A DNA stretch of 64,000 nt, from NCBI RefSeq assembly GCF_025244765.1, contig NZ_CP104209.1, positions 1 through 64,000 on the forward strand. Reading direction: 5' to 3'. The translations under genes and the position numbers were made by a program. The notes below the pieces were generated by a model. The model was given only the letters and a program-made list of their open reading frames with translations, had not been told where the DNA came from and searched no databases. Shown here one piece after another: positions 15,405 through 24,567 of the stretch; positions within the stretch are counted from its first letter, which is position 1; each line of letters opens with the position of its first letter. Source of the stretch: Empedobacter stercoris. GTDB taxonomy: Bacteria > Bacteroidota > Bacteroidia > Flavobacteriales > Weeksellaceae.

Positions 15405-18400
15405 ATGAAAAAGTTAGTACAATCAGTCGTAACTTTTTCGTTACGAAATACAACCTTTGTTTTATTTGCTGTATTTGCATTACTCTTTGTAGGTATATTT
15501 TCTTTAAAACACACACCAATAGAGGCATTTCCAGATGTAACAAATACTAGAGCTCGTATTATAACACAATGGCCAGGAAGAAGTGCTGAGGAAATGGAAA
15601 AATTGGTGACTCTACCAGTTTCAAAAGTAATGAATAGTATTCCGCATAAATCAAATATTCGTTCTATTTCTCTTTTCGGATTATCTGTTGTTACTGTTCA
15701 GTTTGAAGATGGTGTAGATGATTTTTATGCACAACAATACGTATCGAATAAATTAAGTGGAGTTGATTTACCAGAAGGAGCTGATGCGGATATTGAACCA
15801 CCTTCTGGTGCTACGGGAGAGATTTTTCGTTATGTGATCAAAAGTGATTTACCGATTAAGGAAGTTACAGCGATACAAGATTGGGTAATTGAGCGTGAAT
15901 TACTTTCTGTATCTGGAGTTGCAGATGTTGTAAGTTTTGGTGGAGAAGAAAAAACATATGAAATTAAAATCAATCCGACAGAATTAAAAAATTATAATTT
16001 ATCGCCTTTAGATGTTTACGAAGCAGTTTCTAAATCAAATATAAATGTAGGTGGAGATGTTATTCAGCAAGGAGATCAAGCTTATGTAGTTCGTGGTGTT
16101 GGTTTGTTAGATAAGATGGAGGATATAGGAAATATTACTGTTGCTCTAAATGGTTCTACACCAATTCTTATCAAAAATGTAGCAGATGTTGTTGTTTCAA
16201 ATAAACCTAGATTAGGACAAGTTGGTTATAATGAAAATGATGATATGGTACAAGGTATCGTTATTATGTTACGAGGAGAAAATCCATCTGAAGTCATTGG
16301 AAATCTGAAAGCAAAGATTGAAGAATTAAATACAAGAACTTTACCAGATAATGTAAAAATTGAAACAGTTGTAGATCGTACCAAATTGGTTGATAATACA
16401 GTACATACGGTTTCTAAAAATATCATTGAAGGTATTTTATTAGTATCATTAATTGTTTTTGTTTTTTTATATAATTGGAAATCAACATTTATTGTAGCTT
16501 CGGTTATACCGCTTTCGTTTTTGTTCGCAATTATTATGTTGAAAATACAAGGATTACCAGCGAATTTAATTTCAATGGGATCATTGGATTTTGGATTGTT
16601 GTTAGAAGGAACTTTGGTAATTGTGGAAACAGTTTTTGTTGCTTTAGCAACCATGCAACATAAAGTAGGAGCAGAACGTTTCGCAAAAATGAGTAAAATG
16701 GGCGTTATAAAGAAAAGTGCTGGAAGTGTAGCTTCTTATATTTTCTTTGCCTTACTTATTCTTATTGTTGCTTTATTACCGATATTTTCATTCCAAAAAG
16801 TGGAAGGTAAAATGTTCTCTCCTTTAGCATTTACATTGGGATACGCATTATTAGGATCTTTAATATTAAGTCTAACTTATGTTCCTGCAATGTGTAAGTT
16901 GCTTTTTAAGAAAAATATGGAGGAGAAAGAGAACTTTATTACTCGATTTTTTCAGAAAACTATTTTCGGATTATATGAAACAGCATTTCGTTATAAAAAA
17001 GCAACAATAGGAATTTTTTTAGGGATTTTAGCTCTTTGTTTGTTTAAGTTCTCACATTATGGATCAGAATTTCTTCCGAAATTGAATGAAGGAGCAATTT
17101 ACATTCGTGCAACTTTACCAAATAGTGTCAATTTACAAGAATCAACTCGATTAACAAAAGAGATGAAAGAGTTGATGCAGAAAGATTGTGATGAAATTGA
17201 TTTTATTTTAACACAAACAGGTCGTCCAAATGATGGAACTGATCCAACAGGATTTTTCAATATTGAATTTAATATTCAATTAAAAGATGAAAAAGATTGG
17301 AAACGCAAGGTTTCAAAAGAAGAGATTATTCAAGAGATGCGAGATAAACTGAATCATTATCCTGGAATTGTATTTGGATTTTCGCAACCCATTCAAGATA
17401 ATGTTGAAGAATATGTAGCAGGTGTAAAAAGTTCATTAGTTATTAAGATTTTTGGTGATGATTTGTATGATTTAGAAAAATATGCAAATAAGGTAGCTTT
17501 ATCTATCGAAAAAGTAAATGGAATAACGGATATCAATGTTTACAAAAATATTGGATTACCTGAACTTAGAATAGAATTGAGTGATACAAAAATGGCGAAA
17601 TATGGTATTAGTACAGCGGATGTTCAGGCAGTAATTGAAATGACAATTGGTGGACAAGCAGCTACTAAGTTTTATGAAAATGATAGACAGTTTGATGTTA
17701 TTCTTCGTTTTCAGGAAGCTTATAGAGATACTCCTGAGAAAATTGGAAATATCTTGATTCCGTCAAGTAACGGGAACAATGTCCCTTTGCAGGAAATAGC
17801 TACAATTGGTTATCAAACAGGACCTGCTTTTATTTATCGAGAAGGAAATAGTCGTTATATCGGTGTAGGATTTAGTATAGAAGGTCGTGATTTAGGAAGT
17901 ACAATCGATGAAGCGAAGAAAGTAGTGGCCAAAGAAGTTAAATTACCGAAAGAAAATTACATAGAATGGGCTGGTGAATTCGAAAGTAAAGAGCGCGCAG
18001 CAAAACAATTAGCAATGGTTGTTCCGATTTCGTTAGTTTTGATTTTATTATTACTGTACACTAATTTCGGAAATGTAAAAGACACAGCGATAGCTGCATT
18101 AACACTGCCTTTTGCTTTTATTGGAGGATTTATTTCGCTTTGGATAACAGGAACTATTTTTGGTATATCTGCGGGAATAGGTTTTATTATTCTTTTTGGA
18201 GTAGCAACAATTGATGGTATTGTTCTAATTGGTGTTATTCGAGATAATTTAAAACATAAAATGCAATTAAAAGAAGCAATAGTTAATGGTGTTAAAAGTA
18301 GAATACGCCCTGTTGTGATGATTGCGCTTATGGGATCGATGGGATTATTACCAGCAGCACTTTCTACCGGAATGGGATCAGAAATTCAAAAGCCTTTGGC

Positions 18401-18512
18401 AATTATGATTGTAGGAGGATTAATCATTTGTTTAATCCTATCCTTTACAATTCTTCCAGTTGTATTTTATTATGCATACAGAAAAGAATATCAACAGAAA
18501 TTCCTGAAATAA
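15405..18512 (+). CDS. Heavy-metal efflux RND transporter, CusA/CzcA family
   Basis: This 1,035-residue inner-membrane pump uses the proton gradient to expel metal ions. It has twelve membrane segments in two halves with two large periplasmic loops, and starts with HTPIEAFPDVTNTRARI, typical of the heavy-metal efflux subfamily. The proton-relay segment in membrane helix 4 reads LDFGLLLEGTLVIVE: compared with the CzcA pattern DFG-x3-D-x6-E, the middle Asp is Glu. It ends the operon regulator-kinase-channel-adaptor-pump. The exported metal (Cu/Ag versus Co/Zn/Cd) is not decidable here, although the DFG motif favours a CzcA-like divalent pump. Confidence 0.93.
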   Translation: MKKLVQSVVTFSLRNTTFVLFAVFALLFVGIFSLKHTPIEAFPDVTNTRARIITQWPGRSAEEMEKLVTLPVSKVMNSIPHKSNIRSISLFGLSVVTVQFEDGVDDFYAQQYVSNKLSGVDLPEGADADIEPPSGATGEIFRYVIKSDLPIKEVTAIQDWVIERELLSVSGVADVVSFGGEEKTYEIKINPTELKNYNLSPLDVYEAVSKSNINVGGDVIQQGDQAYVVRGVGLLDKMEDIGNITVALNGSTPILIKNVADVVVSNKPRLGQVGYNENDDMVQGIVIMLRGENPSEVIGNLKAKIEELNTRTLPDNVKIETVVDRTKLVDNTVHTVSKNIIEGILLVSLIVFVFLYNWKSTFIVASVIPLSFLFAIIMLKIQGLPANLISMGSLDFGLLLEGTLVIVETVFVALATMQHKVGAERFAKMSKMGVIKKSAGSVASYIFFALLILIVALLPIFSFQKVEGKMFSPLAFTLGYALLGSLILSLTYVPAMCKLLFKKNMEEKENFITRFFQKTIFGLYETAFRYKKATIGIFLGILALCLFKFSHYGSEFLPKLNEGAIYIRATLPNSVNLQESTRLTKEMKELMQKDCDEIDFILTQTGRPNDGTDPTGFFNIEFNIQLKDEKDWKRKVSKEEIIQEMRDKLNHYPGIVFGFSQPIQDNVEEYVAGVKSSLVIKIFGDDLYDLEKYANKVALSIEKVNGITDINVYKNIGLPELRIELSDTKMAKYGISTADVQAVIEMTIGGQAATKFYENDRQFDVILRFQEAYRDTPEKIGNILIPSSNGNNVPLQEIATIGYQTGPAFIYREGNSRYIGVGFSIEGRDLGSTIDEAKKVVAKEVKLPKENYIEWAGEFESKERAAKQLAMVVPISLVLILLLLYTNFGNVKDTAIAALTLPFAFIGGFISLWITGTIFGISAGIGFIILFGVATIDGIVLIGVIRDNLKHKMQLKEAIVNGVKSRIRPVVMIALMGSMGLLPAALSTGMGSEIQKPLAIMIVGGLIICLILSFTILPVVFYYAYRKEYQQKFLK

Positions 18513-18538
18513 TTTGTAGTTGTTTATTTTATTAAAAG

Positions 18539-18566
18539 AAATAGCGAGCATTAGCTCGCTATTTTA
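18539..18566 (+). terminator. Intrinsic terminator between efflux operon and trxB
   Basis: AAATAGCGAGC, loop ATTA, GCTCGCTATTT forms an 11-bp perfect stem between convergent genes. It can work on both strands. Confidence 0.85.
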
Positions 18567-18590
18567 GTATTTATAATTTCTTCTGAAAAA

Positions 18591-19535
18591 TTATACTTCA
18601 AAAAATTCTGCTACATAGCGTTCTGCATCTAAAGCTGCACCACAACCAGCACCTGCTGCTGTAATTGCTTGTCTGTAAACAGAATCTTGTACATCACCCG
18701 CAGCAAAAACTCCAGGTATATTTGTTTTGTACGTACGATCTTGAGTGATTAAATAACCCGTTTCGTCCATATCCAATTTACCAACAAATAAATCTGTATT
18801 TGGTTTATGTCCAATTGCTATAAAAACACCATCTACAATTAATTCTTTTTCTTCATTCGTTACATTGTTGATAATTTTAGCTTTCTCAACAACATTATTT
18901 CCATCAAGACCAATTAATTCGTGGTTGTATAAAACCTCTAAATTTTGTGTATTAGCTACACGATCTTGCATCGCTTTAGAAGCGCGCATTTCGTCTTTAC
19001 GAACCAATAAATAGACTTTATTACAAAGTTTTGATAAGTATGTAGCTTCCTCAGCAGCAGTATCACCACCACCAACTACAGCAACATCTTTTCCGCGGTA
19101 GAAGAAACCATCACAAGTAGCACAAGCCGAAACTCCGCTACCAGCATACTTTGTTTCATCATCTAATCCTAAATATTTTGCAGTTGCACCAGTAGAAATA
19201 ATAATAGAACGTGTTTGATACTCAGCTGTATTTGTTTTTACATGGTGGATATCAGCTTCTTTTTCTCCAAAAGTTACTTCCGTTACATATTCATATTTAA
19301 TCTCAGTTCCAAAACGCTCTGCTTGTTTTTGTAAATCAGCCATCAATTCTGGTCCAGTTACTGCTTCAGGATAACCCGGGAAATTTTCAACATCGGTTGT
19401 TGTTGTTAATTGACCACCAGGCTCCATTCCTGTTAAAATTAACGGATTCATATTAGCACGAGCCGCATAAATCCCTGCAGTATAACCAGCTGGTCCCGAT
19501 CCTATAATGATGACTTCTCTTACGTTATTTTCCAT
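18591..19535 (-). CDS. trxB: Thioredoxin-disulfide reductase
   Basis: This FAD enzyme transfers electrons from NADPH to thioredoxin. The 314 residues carry the FAD-binding GSGPAGYTAGIYAARA at the N terminus, the redox pair in CATCDGFF, the NADPH-binding VVGGGDTAAEEA and the C-terminal FAD contact GVFAAGDVQD. Length and order match the low-molecular-weight bacterial type. A sequence TAAATTTG on the minus strand at 19554-19561, 19 bp upstream of the start, matches the -7 element. It is a single gene, with holA upstream on the same strand. Confidence 0.97.
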   Translation of the reverse strand: MENNVREVIIIGSGPAGYTAGIYAARANMNPLILTGMEPGGQLTTTTDVENFPGYPEAVTGPELMADLQKQAERFGTEIKYEYVTEVTFGEKEADIHHVKTNTAEYQTRSIIISTGATAKYLGLDDETKYAGSGVSACATCDGFFYRGKDVAVVGGGDTAAEEATYLSKLCNKVYLLVRKDEMRASKAMQDRVANTQNLEVLYNHELIGLDGNNVVEKAKIINNVTNEEKELIVDGVFIAIGHKPNTDLFVGKLDMDETGYLITQDRTYKTNIPGVFAAGDVQDSVYRQAITAAGAGCGAALDAERYVAEFFEV

Positions 19536-19553
19536 TGTGAGTTTTATTTTTTA

Positions 19554-19561
19554 CAAATTTA
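19554..19561 (-). promoter_or_regulatory. Candidate -7 element of trxB
   Basis: On the minus strand this reads TAAATTTG, an exact TAnnTTTG match, 18 bp upstream of the trxB ATG. No clear TTG is seen at -33. Confidence 0.45.
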
Positions 19562-19603
19562 GTTATTCTAATTTTACTTTTAGTATAAGATTATTTCTTA
19601 AAA

Positions 19604-20614
19604 TTATAGATGCATAATTTTATACACTAATTCAATCAACAATTGACTTGGCGTTACATTTCCTGTTGTGCCAACACCTTTACCTTTCAAGTCATATTCG
19701 CGAATAAAAGAAATAATTCTCGTTGCTTTTTTTAACGGATAATTATTTGCTGCCGTCATCATTCCTTGTACAAAATAAGGGTTAATACCTAAAACTTTTG
19801 CCAGATTTTGTTTCGATTTATCCGCTGTCACATGGATTTGAATGATATTCGTAAACAAATTGAAAATTGTTGTGATAGAAACCACATACGGATTATCTTT
19901 TGGATTTTTTTCGAAATATTTGATAATTTTAAATGCTTTCTCGATATTTTTCGTTTCGATTGCATTTCGTAATTCAAATACATTATAATCCTTGCTAATT
20001 CCAATATGTTCTTCGATATGTTTGGGTGTAATCGTTTTATCAGCACCAACTATTGTAAATAATTTTTCTAATTCATTGTTCAAACGAGATAAATCGGCAC
20101 CAACATATTCGGTCAATAGAAACTTTGCTTTTGGTTCAATTTTAAATTGATTGGTAGTTACTTTTTGTTCTATCCAAGCAGGAATTTCGCTTTCATAAAT
20201 CTTTTTAAATTCAAAATAAAACCCTTTTTCATTCAGAATCTTGTAGATTTTTTTACGTTTGTCTAATGTATTTCCTTTGTAATTGATGATTAAAATTGTT
20301 GAATCTTGAACTTGATTTGCATACATTTCCAATTGATCAATCGAACGACTCAAATGTTGAGCTTCTTTTACAATAACAACCGATTTTTCCGCACCCATTG
20401 GGTATTGACGCGCCATTCCAATTAATTGTCCAATTTCTACATCTTGTCCATAAACAATTGTTTGATTAAATCCTTTTTCTTCTTCAGGTAAAATAGTTTC
20501 TTCTAACAAATCAGTTACCTGATCGATGAAAAACGGTTCGTCGCCCGCTAAGAAGTAAATCGGTTTATAGTGTTTGTTTTTTATATCTTTGATCAAAGAT
20601 TCTACAGGACTCAT
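19604..20614 (-). CDS. holA: DNA polymerase III subunit delta (clamp loader)
   Basis: The delta subunit opens the sliding clamp during clamp loading. The 336-residue protein begins with the AAA+-like region KPIYFLAGDEPFFIDQVTDLL, which lacks a working Walker A as is normal for delta, followed by the middle domain and the C-terminal helical collar domain (about 210-336). The length fits HolA. Its start codon is only 3 bp from the start of the divergent HsdR-N-like gene, so the two promoters must overlap each other's coding sequence or leader. Confidence 0.93.
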   Translation of the reverse strand: MSPVESLIKDIKNKHYKPIYFLAGDEPFFIDQVTDLLEETILPEEEKGFNQTIVYGQDVEIGQLIGMARQYPMGAEKSVVIVKEAQHLSRSIDQLEMYANQVQDSTILIINYKGNTLDKRKKIYKILNEKGFYFEFKKIYESEIPAWIEQKVTTNQFKIEPKAKFLLTEYVGADLSRLNNELEKLFTIVGADKTITPKHIEEHIGISKDYNVFELRNAIETKNIEKAFKIIKYFEKNPKDNPYVVSITTIFNLFTNIIQIHVTADKSKQNLAKVLGINPYFVQGMMTAANNYPLKKATRIISFIREYDLKGKGVGTTGNVTPSQLLIELVYKIMHL

Positions 20615-20617
20615 ACA

Positions 20618-21070
20618 ATGACTGAATTAGTACAATTAAATTTTTCCGAAAAATACCAAATAAGATTGAAACAAGCCCAAGATAAATTGTATATCTTTTG
20701 TTTGATTCGAAAAAAATGGTTGGTCTATACACCCGAAGAATGGGTTAGGCAACACGTTCTGAATTATTTAATCTACGATTTAGGTTATTCAACTTCTGCG
20801 ATTGCCTTAGAAGTTCCTATTGATATCACAGGAATGCGAAAACGTGCAGATATTGTAGTTTATCAACAAGAAAAACCTTGGATTATGGTGGAATGTAAAG
20901 CGCCTCATATACCAATTTCGCAAGCAACTTTTGATCAAATAGCACGTTACAATATTGTGTTAGGTTCTCAATTATTGATGGTTACAAATGGGTTGAATCA
21001 TTTTTATTGCATGATGGATTTTGAAAATAAACGGTATAATTTTTTGAAAGAGTTGCCGAAAAAATGTTAA
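20618..21070 (+). CDS. Type I restriction R-subunit N-terminal-domain-like protein (HSDR_N_2)
   Basis: This 150-residue stand-alone protein has the nuclease-like fold of the HsdR N-terminal domain. The signature RADIVVYQQEKPWIMVECKAP contains the D...ExK residues of the PD-(D/E)XK core. The ATG at 20618 is chosen because upstream codons would run into the divergent holA start. No helicase or modification genes are nearby, so this is not a restriction system; such small HSDR_N proteins beside holA are, to my knowledge, common in Flavobacteriia. Its role is unknown and could be nucleic-acid processing. Confidence 0.85.
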   Translation: MTELVQLNFSEKYQIRLKQAQDKLYIFCLIRKKWLVYTPEEWVRQHVLNYLIYDLGYSTSAIALEVPIDITGMRKRADIVVYQQEKPWIMVECKAPHIPISQATFDQIARYNIVLGSQLLMVTNGLNHFYCMMDFENKRYNFLKELPKKC

Positions 21071-21111
21071 TTTGCTAATTCGGTAATGAGTTGATGTGAA
21101 AATAATATGAT

Positions 21112-21645
21112 TTGAAAAAGATTTTTTTATTACTTGTAATTTTTAATATAAATTGTTCTAAGCAAAATAATAAACTTACTGAACAAGTTTCTAAGTACGA
21201 TGATGCTTCTTGGCATTATGGAAATGATTATCCAAAAGATTTAACTCAGGAAAATGCTTCTACGCATATCGGAATGTATTTAAAATGGTGTATTCATCAT
21301 AATTTAATTTCTTCTGAATTGATTGAAGATACAAAAGATGGTATTGATGATGTGAAGAGCAATAGAATTACTGGAGCTACTTTTCTTATTAAATATTCTG
21401 ACGGAAAATTTTTAGATTCTGATTTAAATGAAATTGGTAAGAATTTTACAAAAGATTATTATGAAAATGATTCTAAATTTTCTAAGATGTATGGTTCATA
21501 TTTGGATGATTATACAAATCTATTTCAAAAGATTATTGATAATAAATCTGTTTACCATGTTGAAGACTCAGAGCTAAATTATTTGCTAATAAAAGAAAAG
21601 ATTGATAAAAAGTTCGAAATTTGGAAAAATTTTGAATCAAAATAA
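21112..21645 (+). CDS. Hypothetical lipoprotein with immunity-like WHYG...THIGMYL motif
   Basis: The TTG at 21112 gives a short lipoprotein signal (MKKIFLLLVIFNINC, Cys at 15). The mature part starts with a conserved-looking block ASWHYGNDYPKDL and ASTHIGMYLKWCI, which resembles a family (DUF7832-like, by memory) whose members often resemble immunity proteins of polymorphic toxins. The 177-residue protein is acidic, with a lysine-rich end. No toxin gene is adjacent. The cellular role is unknown and the immunity link is a guess based on the motif. Confidence 0.65.
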   Translation: MKKIFLLLVIFNINCSKQNNKLTEQVSKYDDASWHYGNDYPKDLTQENASTHIGMYLKWCIHHNLISSELIEDTKDGIDDVKSNRITGATFLIKYSDGKFLDSDLNEIGKNFTKDYYENDSKFSKMYGSYLDDYTNLFQKIIDNKSVYHVEDSELNYLLIKEKIDKKFEIWKNFESK

Positions 21646-21647
21646 CA

Positions 21648-21671
21648 AAATCCACTCAAACGAGTGGATTT
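21648..21671 (+). terminator. Intrinsic terminator between convergent genes
   Basis: AAATCCACTC, loop AAAC, GAGTGGATTT forms a perfect 10-bp stem right after the lipoprotein stop codon; it faces the end of the carbonic anhydrase gene. Confidence 0.8.
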
Positions 21672-21701
21672 CACATTTCTATAAATCTTATCTAAAAAAA
21701 A

Positions 21702-22346
21702 TTAGTGAGAGATGTTTAATTGGAAAACAGCTTCCAAATCATCATTAGAATTAAGAGACACACCTAAATCTTTTACTAAACCAGAACTAACTCCATAAAC
21801 CCAACCGTGCACATGTAAATCTTGACCTTTTGCCCATGCATTTTGAACAATTGACGTTTTTGCTAAATTAAGAACTTGTTCAGCAGCATTAATTTCGACT
21901 AAGCGATCACATTTTGTGTTCTCATCTGTAATGGCATCCAATTCTGCTTTATTGAAACGATAAGTATCTTTGATGTGACGTAACCAATTGTCAATTAATC
22001 CAACGGAAGCATTTCCCATTGCTGTTTTTACACCACCACATCCATAGTGTCCGCATACAATAATATCTTTTATTTTTAAGACATTTACAGCATAATCTAA
22101 CACAGAAAGCATGTTCATATCTGTGTGAACAACCATGTTGGCAATGTTACGATGCACAAATACTTCACCAGGTTGCGCACCAATAATTTCGTTGGCTGGA
22201 ACTCGGCTATCAGCACAACCAATCCACAAAAGAGGAGGTTGTTGACCTTGAGCCAATTTGGTGAAAAAATCGGGGTCTAAATTTAATTTTGATTCAACCC
22301 ATGCTTTGTTATTATCTAATATTTGTTTGTAATATTCGTTTGTCAT
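21702..22346 (-). CDS. Beta-class carbonic anhydrase
   Basis: This enzyme interconverts CO2 and bicarbonate. The zinc site is visible as Cys44, Asp46 and Arg48 in GCADSRVP, and His and Cys in HYGCGGV at about residue 100. The 214-residue length is normal for the beta class. It lies 26 bp downstream of the SulP transporter gene on the same strand, so the pair probably works together in bicarbonate uptake and CO2 hydration. It is cytoplasmic and has no signal peptide. Confidence 0.95.
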   Translation of the reverse strand: MTNEYYKQILDNNKAWVESKLNLDPDFFTKLAQGQQPPLLWIGCADSRVPANEIIGAQPGEVFVHRNIANMVVHTDMNMLSVLDYAVNVLKIKDIIVCGHYGCGGVKTAMGNASVGLIDNWLRHIKDTYRFNKAELDAITDENTKCDRLVEINAAEQVLNLAKTSIVQNAWAKGQDLHVHGWVYGVSSGLVKDLGVSLNSNDDLEAVFQLNISH

Positions 22347-22372
22347 TTTATATTGTTTTGTTTTTATTTTTT

Positions 22373-23917
22373 TTAATGTGCTCCAGCGACTAATACGTAA
22401 CCAAAAAATTCTCTAAAAGAGGGAGGATTATCGACAGTTCCACGTTCAGAAATTAATCGGATATTAATGTTATTATTTTTAGCTTTTACCTTAAATTCAT
22501 CCAAATATTCGATGATATCATAATCTAATATTCGAGTTTTACGGACATCTAATTCTAAGTTAGATCCAGGTTTCAATCCATCTAATTCTTTTACAATTGC
22601 TCCGCGGTTAACAAAAGTTACTTCTTCAGCAAAATTCATATGAAAAATGTTTCCTTCTTTTACTAACATCACATGCGAATTATTATACGATTTGATCAAT
22701 GAAACGACAACACCAACAATTAAACCGATGATAATTCCTTTCAGCAAATCTGTTGCAAGAATAGCAATCACTGTAACAGCGAATGGAATTAATTGATCTT
22801 TTCCTAATTTTTTCATGTCCAAAAATTGTTTTGGATTACCTAATTTATATCCAATAACCAATAGGATAGAAGCTAATACAGCATTCGGAATTAAATTTAG
22901 AAAAATTGGAATAGATATTACACTTACTAATAATAAAATTCCATGTGTAATTGTCGATAATTTTGTAAGACCGCCACTCATCGCATTGGCAGAGGAACGA
23001 ACAATTACTTGTGTGACGGGTAAACCTCCAATTAATCCAGATAAAGAATTTCCAATTCCTTGAGAAATTAATTCGTGATTAGTAGGCGTTTGACGTTTTA
23101 ATGGATCTAATTTATCAGTTGCCTCAACAGAAAGCAAAGACTCTAACGAAGCCACAATGGCAATTGTAAAGGCTGTTTGCCAAACTAACGGATTCGTTAA
23201 TCCATTCGCAAAATCAGGTGTCGTAAATTGAGCAAAGAAGTCTGTGATACTTTCTGGAATAGGAACTTTTACCAATAGATTATGATCGATAGAGAATACT
23301 TCGTGATTGGTGTCTCCAATCGTAATTTGATATAAAATTCCAATTAAAACCGCTACTAACGATCCTGGTAATAATTTGAAAAAGTTAGACTTTTTGCCTA
23401 AGATATTATCCCAAACGATCAAGATAAATAGAGAAATTATGGTGATAATAATCGCTCCTGGTGTAGCATTCGAAAAACTGAATTCGCTAAACGAAAAATT
23501 CCCTTGATACCCGAAAGCTAACGGAATTTGTTTTAAGAAAATAGAAATACCAATGGCACATAACATTCCTTTGATCACTGAAGAAGGAAAGTAATACCCA
23601 ATAACACCAGCTTTTATAATGCCTAAAAGTATCTGAAATATACCAGCAATTACAACTGCAACTAAGAATAATTCATAAGCACCTAAATCGGTAATTGCAT
23701 TTAAAACAATAACGACTAAACCTGCTGCTGGTCCAGAAACTCCGATTTGTGATTTTGAAATTAAGCCTACTACAATTCCTCCAATAATTCCAGCAATAAT
23801 CCCAGAAAATAAAGGCGCACCACTGGCCAAAGCAACACCTAAACATAATGGCAATGCAACGAAAAAGATAACAATACTCGCTGGTATGTCCTTTTTCCAA
23901 TTTTGAAAAATGTTCAT
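22373..23917 (-). CDS. SulP family anion permease (probable bicarbonate or sulfate transporter)
   Basis: This inner-membrane transporter has about 12-14 membrane segments and a C-terminal STAS-like domain (from about residue 430, with EVTFVNRGAIVKELDG). The ATG at 23917 (MNIFQNWKKDIPASIVIFF) is chosen; an in-frame start at 24004 would add an unlikely hydrophobic leader. Conserved SulP features include LPLCLGVALASGAPLFSGI and GLPVTQVIVRSSANAMSGG. Its gene partner is a carbonic anhydrase, which favours bicarbonate as substrate, as in other SulP-carbonic anhydrase pairs; sulfate remains possible. Confidence 0.9.
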   Translation of the reverse strand: MNIFQNWKKDIPASIVIFFVALPLCLGVALASGAPLFSGIIAGIIGGIVVGLISKSQIGVSGPAAGLVVIVLNAITDLGAYELFLVAVVIAGIFQILLGIIKAGVIGYYFPSSVIKGMLCAIGISIFLKQIPLAFGYQGNFSFSEFSFSNATPGAIIITIISLFILIVWDNILGKKSNFFKLLPGSLVAVLIGILYQITIGDTNHEVFSIDHNLLVKVPIPESITDFFAQFTTPDFANGLTNPLVWQTAFTIAIVASLESLLSVEATDKLDPLKRQTPTNHELISQGIGNSLSGLIGGLPVTQVIVRSSANAMSGGLTKLSTITHGILLLVSVISIPIFLNLIPNAVLASILLVIGYKLGNPKQFLDMKKLGKDQLIPFAVTVIAILATDLLKGIIIGLIVGVVVSLIKSYNNSHVMLVKEGNIFHMNFAEEVTFVNRGAIVKELDGLKPGSNLELDVRKTRILDYDIIEYLDEFKVKAKNNNINIRLISERGTVDNPPSFREFFGYVLVAGAH

Positions 23918-24022
23918 AATGATATAAAATGAATAATTTATTATTTTTAAAAATGATATGAATATTGCTGTTCTATTTCCAATAATTGGAAGAGAATGAA
24001 GCAAATAATCTGTAAAAAAAAA

Positions 24023-24379
24023 TTAAATTAATTCAGGAGGTGGTGTTGTAACTCTATTGTTCAAAGATGAATAAAGTTTGGAATGATGAAAGTCTATAAA
24101 AGAATTTTCTTTTGATTTGAAAAATGTAAACAAATTGATCTCATGAAAATAATGTATTTTTTCGGTAATTTCTTTCGAAGACGTATGATGATTTTCTTCT
24201 TCTGTCGAAGTTTGTGAAAAAAGTGCTTTCGTTGCGTCGTTTGTAGAATTTTCACAAGCGTTTTGCTCTAATTTTATCTGATAATCTAAGTACCCAGCAA
24301 TACCTTGCATGTTCGTGCTGAACACCAAAATAAGCGTAAAAAAAATTCCAATGATATGTTTGATCAGATTGTCTTTCAT
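24023..24379 (-). CDS. Small exported hypothetical protein
   Basis: This 118-residue protein has an N-terminal hydrophobic segment (about residues 8-28, IIGIFFTLILVFSTNMQGIAG) and a polar, histidine-containing body (ENHHTSSKE, HYFHE, DFHHSK), ending in VTTPPPELI. Small proteins with this PPPE-type end are common in Flavobacteriia next to transporter genes. It lies 105 bp upstream of the SulP gene on the same strand and may be in the same unit. I recognise no domain; a metal or periplasmic role is speculative. Confidence 0.6.
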   Translation of the reverse strand: MKDNLIKHIIGIFFTLILVFSTNMQGIAGYLDYQIKLEQNACENSTNDATKALFSQTSTEEENHHTSSKEITEKIHYFHEINLFTFFKSKENSFIDFHHSKLYSSLNNRVTTPPPELI

Positions 24380-24545
24380 GACGCAACAAAAATATATTTT
24401 AATTTTTAATTACAAAATATCTAAAGAAATTATTAATAAATATTTATCATTTTATTTTATATCGCTTTATTATATTTATTGATTAAAAATATATAGAGAT
24501 ACAAAATTGATATCATAAATCATTTTTAATCATTCATATTAGGGG

Positions 24546-24553
24546 TAAATTTG
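24546..24553 (+). promoter_or_regulatory. Candidate -7 element of the outer-membrane barrel gene
   Basis: TAAATTTG matches TAnnTTTG and lies 14 bp before the TTG start at 24568. No TTG is present at the -33 distance. Confidence 0.45.
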
Positions 24554-24567
24554 CAAAAATTTAAATT

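Noticed and set aside
16226-16654. 142-codon minus-strand open frame inside the RND pump gene
   Set aside because: It is antisense to strongly conserved coding sequence and has no recognisable protein features.
20618-21070. Restriction-modification system around the HSDR_N-like gene
   Set aside because: There is no helicase, specificity or methyltransferase gene beside it; the protein is a stand-alone domain.
23380-23400. AAAGTTAGAC inside the SulP gene as a further IS-end relic
   Set aside because: Only ten bases match, with no CCCC/GGGG arms, and it is conserved coding sequence.
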